A stretch of DNA of 5,640 nt from Thermoplasmata archaeon (lineage in GTDB: Archaea > Thermoplasmatota > Thermoplasmata > Thermoplasmatales > Thermoplasmataceae): NCBI GenBank assembly GCA_021806345.1, contig JAJZXP010000300.1, positions 1 to 5,640 of the forward strand. Direction: 5' to 3'. A program made the translations under genes and the position numbers. Of the stretch, positions 1 to 5,455 are shown piece after piece. Every line of letters starts with the position of its first letter. Within the stretch, counting starts at the first letter, position 1. The notes beneath the pieces are model-generated. The model saw nothing but the letters and a program-made list of their open reading frames with translations, was not told the DNA's origin and made no database searches.

Positions 1-331
1 AAGGTGGGTCAATGTAAATAAGATCCACCTGACCTTCGTAGCCTTGTGAAAGCAATGCTTGCATTATGAGTAAATTATCACCCCATATCATTCTGTTAGG
101 AGTGCTCGTCAAACTGGGCTTTACGATCCCAAAGAAGCTCCCCAAAGCTCCAGTTGCACTGTTTGGATAAACAACCTCCGCAGTTTGGAACGTAAGGTCT
201 TTTGCAGATGGCTCTTTTCTTGGTTTTGAAGCCCAGACCAACCTAGCAGTATCTCTCTGTTTTCTTCTTTCATTCCCAAGTCTGGCTCTCTCCTGTAAAA
301 CCGTTTCTTCAAAATCTTCATTGTCTTCCAT
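1..331 (-). CDS. N6-adenine DNA methyltransferase, type III Mod-like, N-terminal part (cut by window edge)
   Basis: This gene runs off the left edge; 110 codons are visible from the ATG at 331. An in-frame TAA lies eight codons upstream with no other start between, so 331 is well supported. The N-terminus is a charged helical stretch (M-E-D-N-E-D-F, then R-A-R-L-G-N-E-R-R). It is followed by 'R-L-V-W-A-S-K-P', then around residue 81 'N-R-M-I-W-G-D-N-L-L-I-M-Q-A-L-L' and at the very end 'V-D-L-I-Y-I-D-P-P'. That order, with the GDN segment shortly before the IYIDPP(F/Y) catalytic motif IV, is the signature of beta-class N6-adenine methyltransferases such as type III Mod subunits, which transfer a methyl group from S-adenosylmethionine to adenine in DNA. 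Motif I (SAM binding) and the target-recognition part lie outside. A Res helicase-nuclease partner cannot be judged. A longer-looking open frame at 121-339 in another frame is a shadow. Confidence 0.88.
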   Translation of the reverse strand, partial: MEDNEDFEETVLQERARLGNERRKQRDTARLVWASKPRKEPSAKDLTFQTAEVVYPNSATGALGSFFGIVKPSLTSTPNRMIWGDNLLIMQALLSQGYEGQVDLIYIDPP

Positions 332-349
332 TGCTTCACACTCTTTGTT

Positions 350-366
350 GAACTTTTATGTATTTA
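350..366 (-). promoter_or_regulatory. TATA-like box before the methyltransferase
   Basis: Read on the minus strand, an A/T block (ATAAATACATAAAAG) is centred roughly 25 bases before the ATG at 331. There is no Shine-Dalgarno sequence in front of that ATG. Both points fit an archaeal TATA box driving a leaderless or nearly leaderless transcript. This is based on spacing and composition only. Confidence 0.4.
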
Positions 367-619
367 TCACATCTAACGTGATTTAGTGTCGCCATAGTTT
401 TGACCAATTTCTTAATTGCAACCTAAGAACATATTTTAGGTTTTCAATGATGATTCCACTTGCATATGTGAACGTCCAGCAAAGAACTCTTTTTCGGACA
501 CCGAAATCTAGGGGTTTTTTTATTACCTTAATATTTAGTCAGGAAATACTATATTATTATGAGGATAACCATACTTACGATATGCGATGCTTTGCAACGA
601 TCGAAATAGGGGGAACTAT
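367..619. other. intergenic stretch, no gene seen
   Basis: No convincing coding sequence on either strand. A plus-strand open frame at 447-656 has no recognisable protein features and runs into the 3' end of the broken gene on the opposite strand, so I do not call it. Small structure seen: CCTAA and TTAGG arms of a weak hairpin near 422-440, and a run of seven T after GGGG near 511-521 that could end a rightward transcript. Confidence 0.5.
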
Positions 620-1118
620 TCAAAATATTCTGAGTCCTTTCCTGGCCACTAATTGAAAAAGCTTCAGAAGTCCTTCTAATTCATCAATAACAGTATAACC
701 CTGACTGAGATGCTTACCTATTACATTATAAACCTCCGAATCGGTCAGGAACTGACCACTGTTCCAAGCCCATATAGATTCCGGCACGAATTTTAAGAAG
801 TGTTTGTATTTTTCACCAAACCTAGATTTCTGCTCTTCACTGCTCTCTCTCAGACCCATTTCGACTACTGCAGAGCCAACAACTTAATTGTTTTTGTGAA
901 AGAAAACCAATGAGCCTTCCTCAAGCTGCCCGAGCCCGGAAGGTTCCATAAGGTGATAGCCCCCCCCTTCGATATTTCTTCAGGTCATGTCCAAGCCAGT
1001 CTCGGAGATCGTATTCATCTTCAAATTCTTCTTCATTATGTGGGAAAAAACAGCTTTCAATACCATGTTTTACGAACATCGTAACATATTTAAATTGTTC
1101 GGCCACAGATGATGGCAA
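620..1118 (-). pseudogene. broken small protein, possibly PUA/EVE-like fold
   Basis: Two minus-strand open pieces (TTG at 1118 down to the C-run at 960-967, and 859-620) belong to one former gene. Reading the minus strand with one G fewer in the G8 tract continues the first piece as 'Y-H-L-M-E-P-S-G-L-G-Q-L-E-E-G-S-L-V-F-F-H'. It is then in the same frame as the second piece, separated only by a TAA at 884-886. Across that stop the sequence 'S-L-V-F-F-H-K-N-N-(stop)-V-V-G-S-A-V-V' reads smoothly as a beta-hairpin, like the 'G-D-x-V-x-F-Y-x-x-G-x-I-V-G-x-A-V-V' pattern of small PUA/EVE/ASCH-type domains. Reconstituted length is 165 residues including the stop at codon 78. The piece from 859 also contains 'F-V-P-E-S-I-W-A-W'. 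A TAA lies immediately before the TTG at 1118, so the true start may be this TTG, the internal ATG at residue 14, or lost. Domain naming is from remembered pattern only; function unknown. Reads with seven G would weaken the frameshift but not the nonsense codon. Confidence 0.62.
960..967. repeat. G8/C8 homopolymer tract inside the broken gene
   Basis: Eight consecutive C on the plus strand (eight G in the sense of the gene). The reading frame is lost exactly here and is restored by removing one G. Tracts of this kind slip in replication and are also sequencing-error hotspots. Confidence 0.8.
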
Positions 1119-1130
1119 TTAATGCTAACG

Positions 1131-1145
1131 GAAAATAAAAATGAA
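1131..1145 (+). promoter_or_regulatory. TATA-like box before the membrane-protein gene
   Basis: The block GAAAATAAAAATGAA is centred about 25-28 bases before the ATG at 1166, the spacing expected for an archaeal leaderless transcript. No Shine-Dalgarno site is present before the ATG. A second A/T block (GTATATATC, 1156-1164) lies too close to serve this gene but could serve a leftward transcript of the broken gene. Confidence 0.35.
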
Positions 1146-1165
1146 AGTGTTGTCTGTATATATCA

Positions 1166-1882
1166 ATGAAGGAATGGTACAACGAAAATTCGGTCAATAA
1201 ACTATCTGATTCCATTTTAGGATATGATAGCCGCAACGATAGAATAAACGTTTATATGGATGTTTTAGGTAAATTCGCTCCAGCTATTCTGTCAAGTCTA
1301 TTTACCATACTTTCTGCAATTACCTCCTCCGTTGAGTACGGCTTCAGTCTTTTTCTTTTTAGCAGTTCGCTAATAATTGCGACATGCTTCTCTCTAGGTC
1401 TGGTTTTTTATGCAGTTTTCAGCGTTATCGCAAAAATGCAGAGGATCATTGGCGTTGAGGTATGGAGGAATGTCAAAGATGGTGAAAAAAACGAAGGTGC
1501 GTTTTATATTGTTGACAGTTATAAACCGATATACGAAGAAAACCTTATAAAATCTATAAAATCAGCATTTAGTGAGCTTTCTGAATTTGCTTTTGTTATT
1601 ATATTCCCTGGCGGGATCACTGACATATTAATAGGAATAGCTGAAAATTCCCCAGTAATCCGTATTAACGGTACAAATCAGATAGAGTTAGGAATGGTGA
1701 TTGTATTAATTTCCATCTTATTTTTATTGAACAATATTATAAAGCAAGTGAAAGAGACGAAACACAAGGTGGATAAAAGAAGGAAAGAAATGAGATCTTA
1801 TATGCACCAGATAATCGAGAAACTTGAAAAATATCCCCATTTTAAAGTTCTATTTGACAGTGATTACGATTCAATGGATTAG
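1166..1882 (+). CDS. unrecognised four-helix membrane protein, 238 residues
   Basis: I do not recognise the family. The chain starts with a polar segment of about 35 residues. Two hydrophobic helices follow (about 36-54 and 60-88), then a soluble stretch (about 90-135) containing 'Y-I-V-D-S-Y-K-P-I-Y'. Two more helices (about 141-158 and 173-192) precede a strongly basic tail (K-E-T-K-H-K-V-D-K-R-R-K-E) that is probably helical or coiled-coil and ends in acidic residues. The tail after helix 4 and the N-terminus would lie on the same side of the membrane if all four segments span it. No signal peptide, enzyme motif or transporter signature is visible. The gene is intact and AT-rich. It is divergent from the broken gene on its left (47 bases between starts) and convergent with a fragment on its right, overlapping it by 12 bases. 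In such a locus it could be a membrane effector or an orphan cargo gene; that is speculation. Confidence 0.75.
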   Translation: MKEWYNENSVNKLSDSILGYDSRNDRINVYMDVLGKFAPAILSSLFTILSAITSSVEYGFSLFLFSSSLIIATCFSLGLVFYAVFSVIAKMQRIIGVEVWRNVKDGEKNEGAFYIVDSYKPIYEENLIKSIKSAFSELSEFAFVIIFPGGITDILIGIAENSPVIRINGTNQIELGMVIVLISILFLLNNIIKQVKETKHKVDKRRKEMRSYMHQIIEKLEKYPHFKVLFDSDYDSMD

Positions 1883-1999
1883 CATCCTCATCCATTCCAG
1901 CAAGGAGAACCAATAATCATTGTATGCTTCCTGATTTCCACCTACCCTCGCTCCCTCAAATTTGTGGACTGTGTGTATCCATTTATGAATTTTCTTACT
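1871..1999 (-). pseudogene. orphan coding-like fragment (42 residues, no start)
   Basis: Minus-strand frame between a TGA at 2000-2002 and a TGA at 1871-1873. It encodes 42 residues with protein-like composition, including 'H-K-F-E-G-A-R-V-G-G-N' and 'Y-N-D-Y-W-F-S-L-L-E-W'. There is no ATG, GTG or TTG in its first half. A second frame just upstream ('I-A-V-I-S-E-V-R-K-F-I') also looks coding-like and could be the preceding part after a frameshift. It follows the integrase stop at 2040 on the same strand but is not in its frame. I do not recognise a family. It may be the C-terminal tail of a gene destroyed by insertion. Confidence 0.35.
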
Positions 2000-2039
2000 T
2001 CAGATATCACTGCAATTTTGTATTATCTCGGCCAAAAAC

Positions 2040-2597
2040 TCATATCCACCCCTCTACCCATTTTCTCATCTCTTTTCTGTCATCCTCTTCAAACGGAATA
2101 TTCAGATAATGCTCATACTGTGTTGTTGTGTGCCCCTGACTTAATGCTATCTGCAGTGCCTTGTTCGGATAATAGAACACTAACCATGATTCCCATGTCT
2201 TCCTAAAAGACTTGTTGTTTATGGGAACTCCTTCGAGGATCCTTTTTGAGAGCCTCCTGAGCTTCATGTCTATAGCGGGGAGATCAGGCAATGGGTGCGG
2301 TACCTGGAACAGATCCGGAAGCAGTGTTTTGCCCATATCTGACAGTCTTATTTCTCTTTCCCTCTGCTTTGCCCTTGCCTTCAGCATGGATCCACGGGGA
2401 AGGTAAATGAATTTCCCGTCAAGCCAGTCTGGATTCTCTCTGAATCTCTGCAGCTCTGCATACCTCATCCCTGTCAGCAGAAGAGATGTGCATATCCTCT
2501 TAGTGTTTGGATCCATGGCATCCCTTAGCGTTTCGAACTCAACAGGCCTGAGGATCCTAACCTGAAACATCTCCGAAGATCTTACTATGGGTCTCAA
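2040..2597 (-). CDS. tyrosine recombinase/integrase, catalytic domain
   Basis: Site-specific recombinase of the tyrosine (phage integrase/XerC-D-like) family, which cuts and rejoins DNA through a tyrosine-DNA bond. Counting from the TTG at 2597: 'T-G-M-R45-Y-A-E-L' carries the first catalytic arginine; K77/K79 in a basic hairpin are candidates for the catalytic lysine; 'K129-S-F-R132-K-T-W' is the box II motif, with lysine where histidine is usual; 'S-Q-G-H156-T-T-T-Q' is the third box; Y164 (or Y161) is the nucleophile candidate. The visible 185 residues are only the catalytic domain; typical integrases are nearer 250-350 because of an N-terminal DNA-binding domain. Starts at TTG 2597 or ATG 2570 are both possible, but coding-like sequence continues upstream in another frame (2557-2661), so the true start is probably lost to a frameshift. 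The gene lies between a decayed fragment and the reverse transcriptase and is divergent from the latter, as expected for the mobility gene of an integrated element. Confidence 0.85.
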   Translation of the reverse strand: MRPIVRSSEMFQVRILRPVEFETLRDAMDPNTKRICTSLLLTGMRYAELQRFRENPDWLDGKFIYLPRGSMLKARAKQREREIRLSDMGKTLLPDLFQVPHPLPDLPAIDMKLRRLSKRILEGVPINNKSFRKTWESWLVFYYPNKALQIALSQGHTTTQYEHYLNIPFEEDDRKEMRKWVEGWI

Positions 2598-2661
2598 TAA
2601 TGCTGTTAAGATACTGGTAAAACTTAACGCTTTTCATCGAGATTCGTTCCAAGGATGGCAT
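2557..2661 (-). pseudogene. probable N-terminal part of the integrase in another frame
   Basis: From ATG 2661 (or ATG 2637) the minus strand encodes 34 (or 26) residues: M-P-S-L-E-R-I-S, then 'M-K-S-V-K-F-Y-Q-Y-L-N-S-I-I', ending at a TAG at 2557-2559. It resembles the start of a small archaeal integrase, and it hands over naturally to the catalytic-domain frame (V-R-I-L-R-P-V-E-F-E) if one base is skipped. A TATA-like box lies 20-25 bases before 2661. Alternatives: a genuine short upstream peptide, a programmed frameshift, or a sequencing error. The fused product would be about 205-213 residues. Confidence 0.5.
2615..2630 (+). repeat. left arm of a perfect 16-bp inverted repeat
   Basis: TGGTAAAACTTAACGC, the exact reverse complement of 2688-2703. 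The two arms are separated by 57 bases. This arm overlaps the first codons of the integrase N-terminal reading frame (S-V-K-F-Y). Confidence 0.9.
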
Positions 2662-2669
2662 GGGCACAC

Positions 2670-2686
2670 ATATATGGTATATAAGG
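2670..2686. promoter_or_regulatory. TATA-rich block between the inverted-repeat arms
   Basis: ATATATGGTATATAAGG reads as TATATAAGG rightward and CCTTATATACC leftward. Leftward it would start transcription close to the ATGs at 2661 and 2637, giving the integrase promoter. Rightward it would start near 2706, ahead of the reverse transcriptase. The flanking 16-bp arms place potential protein-binding sites on both sides of it. Confidence 0.45.
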
Positions 2687-2687
2687 G

Positions 2688-2703
2688 GCGTTAAGTTTTA
2701 CCA
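2688..2703 (-). repeat. right arm of a perfect 16-bp inverted repeat
   Basis: GCGTTAAGTTTTACCA on the plus strand. The arm lies just outside the TATA-rich block and is itself the left half of an imperfect 25-bp palindrome at 2690-2714 (GTTAA ends, TTTT/AAAA inner arms, 9 of 12 pairs matching). The arrangement suits a binding site for the integrase or for a dimeric repressor; which one is not shown. Confidence 0.88.
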
Positions 2704-2805
2704 CAAAAGTTAACATAAATTCTCAATTTAATTCGTAAAAATCTTTAGACTTTATGAAATGAAAGGTTTACCTTAAGTGCATAAACCCACAAGTTCTATC
2801 GAAAA
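2704..2805 (+). other. spacer between integrase promoter and RT promoter
   Basis: No coding sequence. Very AT-rich. It could hold the 5' leader of a rightward transcript from the TATA-like sequence at 2678-2685, but I see no strong hairpin here apart from the palindrome at its left end. Confidence 0.35.
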
Positions 2806-2823
2806 AAATTAATAATTAATAAA
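2806..2823 (+). promoter_or_regulatory. TATA-like box before the reverse transcriptase
   Basis: AAAATTAATAATTAATAA lies about 23-25 bases (centre) before the GTG at 2838. With no Shine-Dalgarno sequence before the GTG, a leaderless archaeal transcript is the simplest reading. The box, together with the in-frame TAA at 2820-2822, supports GTG 2838 as the start. Confidence 0.4.
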
Positions 2824-2837
2824 AGCTGCCGATTCCA

Positions 2838-4649
2838 GTGTCACATCGAATTGGTCTTCCTGATGATGAAAATTACCTAAAATCTATTCTCCATCCTAAG
2901 AAACTGGTGAAAGTTTGGAGAAACGATGTCCGTCAAAAATTAAGAAATCAGGGGATTAAGGACCTTTATGATTATTATGACTTTAATTACAACATAGAAC
3001 AAAATTCGAAAATATTATCTAATATGATCATAAATGGAGATTATAGACCTTACACTCCTTTAATTTACTCACTGGAGAAAAAACATGGGATAAGCAGACA
3101 TATGGTAATACCAAGTCCAGCCGATTCACTTTTACTTCAAGTTTTAACTAACAAAATGCGTGATAGAATACTTAAAAAACAACCATCCAAAAATGCTTTT
3201 TTTTCCAGAGATAAATCTTTCATAACAAAATCTTGGCAAGTGAATAATCAATACGGACTTTGGTACGTTCAATGGAGAAATATGCAACAAAAAATATTTA
3301 GATTTCAGAAGACGTTTAATTACTTGGTAGTGACAGACATCACTGACTACTACGACAATATTGATTTTGCGATCATGAAACAAAATTTACTGCGAATATT
3401 AGGTGACACACCAGAAGTTCTGATCAATATGGTTATGAAAATTATAGAGGGAATAGCCTGGCGTCCTAAATATGCCAACATAACTGGGAGAATACTACCC
3501 ACCGTAAATTACGACAGCATTAGACTATTAGCCTTTTCCAATCTCTTTTACCTAGATAAGATACTTGAAGTAAATACAAGTTCCAATTTTGTCCGTTGGA
3601 TGGATGACATTGTATTTGGAGTCGAAACCAAAGAAGATGGTAAAAAAATCTTAAGTAAAATATCTGATAGACTAAGGGCTGATGGTCTCTCTCTAAACTT
3701 ATCAAAAACAAGGATTCTTTCTTCAAAAGATGCAATGAAGGAATTTATGTTTAAAGAAAACATTATACTTGATAATCTAGAGGGACAAATCATTAATGGT
3801 AATAATTCACCTTCAATCAAAAGAAAATTAAATAAGATGCTAAATTATGCTTTAAATCATAATGGTTTGAAAAACTGGGACAAGATCTCCAAGAGAATAA
3901 TCAGGATATTTTCTAATTTAAAATACAAAAAACTTCTTGAAAGAATCCCGAATCTCTATGTCGAGTTCCCAGTTTTAAGAGATTTCATTACCTTCTATTT
4001 ACGAGAGATTGGCCCCTCTAGAAAGTCATTTGATGCAGTTTTGCAGGTTTTGAACAAAATGGAAGAGTATGACGATATAGCTTTGTTTTACATAATAAAT
4101 CTAATCACGGACTGGGAAATATCAACTGGCAAAGGATCACGTAAATTCCTTGATGAAGTGGATGAGTTTCTAAAAAAACATTTTAGACTCAGACAATCTT
4201 CTTATGATTTTTACTGTTATCTTTGGTTCAAGTCTAAATATTCAAGCCAAAAGGACTTGAAGAAATTTATCATTGATACGTCATATATCTGGAATAAGTA
4301 TTCTTTCCTTAGACGACAAGTAATATCGGTGCTACCACGCTTATATTCTTACAGTAAAAAATGGGTAGTAAATCTATTTCATCAAGAGATGAATAGTGGC
4401 GATATAAATGCAGCAAGTGTTGCTCACCAGATTGAATATTTCAGTAAACTAAGTAGAATTGATAATAAAATAAAATTTTATATATTTCCAGATAAAATCC
4501 AAGATATTTACCCACTTCCTAAATTCTTCGTTCTTTGTTCTGTCTTAAATTCAGATTCTTTAATGAATAAAAAAGGTTTTAGCAATAACGTTAAAAAACA
4601 TATTACAGACCCGTATTACACTAAATGGATAAAACACTACTTTAATTGA
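2838..4649 (+). CDS. reverse transcriptase with long C-terminal helical extension, defence-type candidate
   Basis: RNA-directed DNA polymerase family, 603 residues, starting at GTG (in-frame TAA six codons upstream, no ATG until residue 63). Seen in order: 'R-H-M-V-I-P-S-P-A-D' (88-97, like RT motif 1/2 with a basic residue before a P-x-x-D); motif A 'V-T-D167-I-T-D-Y-Y-D-N-I' ; a motif B region 'G217-R-I-L-P221...D226-S-I-R-L-L-A-F-S-N-L-F-Y-L-D' that lacks the usual PQG; motif C 'R253-W-M-D256-D257-I'; and motif D 'G283-L-S-L-N-L-S-K290-T'. The catalytic aspartates D167, D256 and D257 are all present, so polymerase activity is plausible. From about residue 320 to the end there is no maturase, endonuclease or integron-like domain, only Leu/Ile/Lys/Tyr-rich sequence that looks helical throughout. 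Length and plan recall AbiK-type and other unknown-group RTs (RT followed by helical repeats) known in phage defence. No R-x4-6-H HEPN motif was found. It is AT-rich compared with the integrase and the peptidase remnant, a sign of separate transfer. It ends one base before the stop of the convergent peptidase remnant. Confidence 0.88.
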   Translation: MSHRIGLPDDENYLKSILHPKKLVKVWRNDVRQKLRNQGIKDLYDYYDFNYNIEQNSKILSNMIINGDYRPYTPLIYSLEKKHGISRHMVIPSPADSLLLQVLTNKMRDRILKKQPSKNAFFSRDKSFITKSWQVNNQYGLWYVQWRNMQQKIFRFQKTFNYLVVTDITDYYDNIDFAIMKQNLLRILGDTPEVLINMVMKIIEGIAWRPKYANITGRILPTVNYDSIRLLAFSNLFYLDKILEVNTSSNFVRWMDDIVFGVETKEDGKKILSKISDRLRADGLSLNLSKTRILSSKDAMKEFMFKENIILDNLEGQIINGNNSPSIKRKLNKMLNYALNHNGLKNWDKISKRIIRIFSNLKYKKLLERIPNLYVEFPVLRDFITFYLREIGPSRKSFDAVLQVLNKMEEYDDIALFYIINLITDWEISTGKGSRKFLDEVDEFLKKHFRLRQSSYDFYCYLWFKSKYSSQKDLKKFIIDTSYIWNKYSFLRRQVISVLPRLYSYSKKWVVNLFHQEMNSGDINAASVAHQIEYFSKLSRIDNKIKFYIFPDKIQDIYPLPKFFVLCSVLNSDSLMNKKGFSNNVKKHITDPYYTKWIKHYFN

Positions 4650-5358
4650 TTACAATGCACTGTTTGTCTCATTAATCAGCCATCTTGCATTGTTCATCAC
4701 ACGGTCAAGGTTCTCCTTTCCTAATGCTTTCCCAGCCTTTTTAGCATCATCAAGCCATCCCCCTGATATATGCAGCGGAATCATCCTTAAAGTCAAATCC
4801 GAAATGTGCACCCACAAGATAAGTGGATAGCTCAGCCTCAGACTCAGCAAGACCTCTTGGGAGTTCCTTTCTGTAGAGATGCTCAAGCCTTGCATGGGAC
4901 ATTTCATGAATCAATGTGTGCAGCACATTAACATCCTCTCCAGGGATCTTCATAACAACAATCTTCTGCCCTTCCCCTGAATGTGCTGTGAATCCTCTTG
5001 CCCCATTTTCTATTGTGGATTCCTCCACTGTATAATGCTCCTTTGCAATCTTTTTCAGTGTACTATACAAGGATGTGGCCTTAACATCCTCCTCAACAGG
5101 TTTGGCCTTTCCGGGAATTGGTGTTGTCTGCGATATATCATAGACCCTACCTGTGTTGAATACCTTAGTAAAACCGCCACCGGATGGATTGAACTTCTCC
5201 CTGACAAGTTCCTCTATAGCCTCATCACTCAGTCCTTCTTCCCTCCTCTTTTCAATGAAGTCCTTCGCCTTTCCAGGGCCGTCTTTATGTGCAATGTCAA
5301 AGGGATAGAAGATACTTATTGCAAATTCATTGTCCAGTCCCTCTTTTCCAAAATATTC
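4650..5358 (-). pseudogene. ArdC-like / ImmA-IrrE-type metallopeptidase remnant, 5'-truncated and frameshifted
   Basis: One coding sequence in two frames. The upstream part opens after a TAG at 5359-5361 without any ATG, GTG or TTG until 5070. It encodes 'F-A-I-S-I-F-Y-P-F-D-I-A', then 'G-R-V-Y-D-I-S-Q-T-T-P-I-P-G' and 'L-I-H-E-M-S-H-A-R-L' (HExxH zinc site at 4894-4908). Next come 'A-E-S-E-A-E-L-S-T-Y-L-V' (third ligand candidate) and 'A-Y-I-R-G'. At a G5 run (C5 at 4759-4763) the frame is lost; one G fewer gives 'R-G-W-L-D-D-A-K-K-A-G-K-A-L-G' and a natural end '...A-R-W-L-I-N-E-T-N-S-A-L' at 4650. The 'V-Y-D-I-S-Q-T' segment, HExxH, E-x-E and the 'Y-I-x-G-W' tail are the pattern of the zinc peptidase domain found in ArdC-like and LtrC-like proteins of plasmids and conjugative elements. 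The ssDNA-binding N-terminal domain is missing. Remaining length is 235 residues. ArdC proteins are linked to anti-restriction; the fit with the neighbouring methyltransferase is suggestive only. Confidence 0.72.
4759..4763. repeat. G5/C5 run at the frameshift of the peptidase remnant
   Basis: Five C on the plus strand. Removing one restores the peptidase frame through to a well-formed C-terminus, so the indel most likely sits here. Confidence 0.65.
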
Positions 5359-5361
5359 CTA

Positions 5362-5455
5362 TACTTTTTATGACTTGAATATACGGTTTTCTGGTCATTT
5401 ACCGTTCTTTGTTTTCAGGTAATAACTATCTCCTTGGGCCCAATTCTATACAGAT
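5362..5455 (-). other. possible further 5' debris of the peptidase gene
   Basis: Just upstream of the truncated remnant another minus-strand frame reads 'T-V-N-D-Q-K-T-V-Y-S-S-H-K-K-Y-R-N-I' between a TGA near 5439 and a TAA near 5332. It has no start codon and would need one added base to join the peptidase frame around 5350-5360. Coding-like, but unproven; otherwise this is the spacer after the tag gene. Confidence 0.25.

Noticed and set aside
121..339. 72-residue minus-strand open frame
   Set aside because: It is a different frame of the methyltransferase; the frame with W-G-D-N and I-Y-I-D-P-P motifs starts at 331 and runs through the edge.
422..440. CCTAA/TTAGG hairpin as a terminator
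   Set aside because: The stem is only five base pairs, with no T run after it; too weak to call.
447..656. 69-residue plus-strand open frame
   Set aside because: No recognisable features, weak composition, and overlap with the 3' end of the broken gene on the other strand.
1924..2406. Plus-strand open frames opposite the integrase
   Set aside because: They are antisense shadows of the integrase catalytic domain and the debris after it.
2615..2703. Retron msr/msd or CRISPR repeat
   Set aside because: There is a single inverted pair, no repeated spacer units, and no typical retron RNA layout; the promoter/att-site reading is simpler.
3144..3820. Minus-strand open frames inside the reverse transcriptase
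   Set aside because: Antisense shadows; the plus-strand frame carries all RT motifs.
4764..4907. Upstream part of the minus-strand frame 4650-4907
   Set aside because: Only the portion after the G5 run is real peptidase sequence; before it, the HExxH frame is the coding one.
4981..5373. 130-residue plus-strand open frame
   Set aside because: Cysteine- and leucine-rich shadow of the peptidase remnant on the opposite strand.
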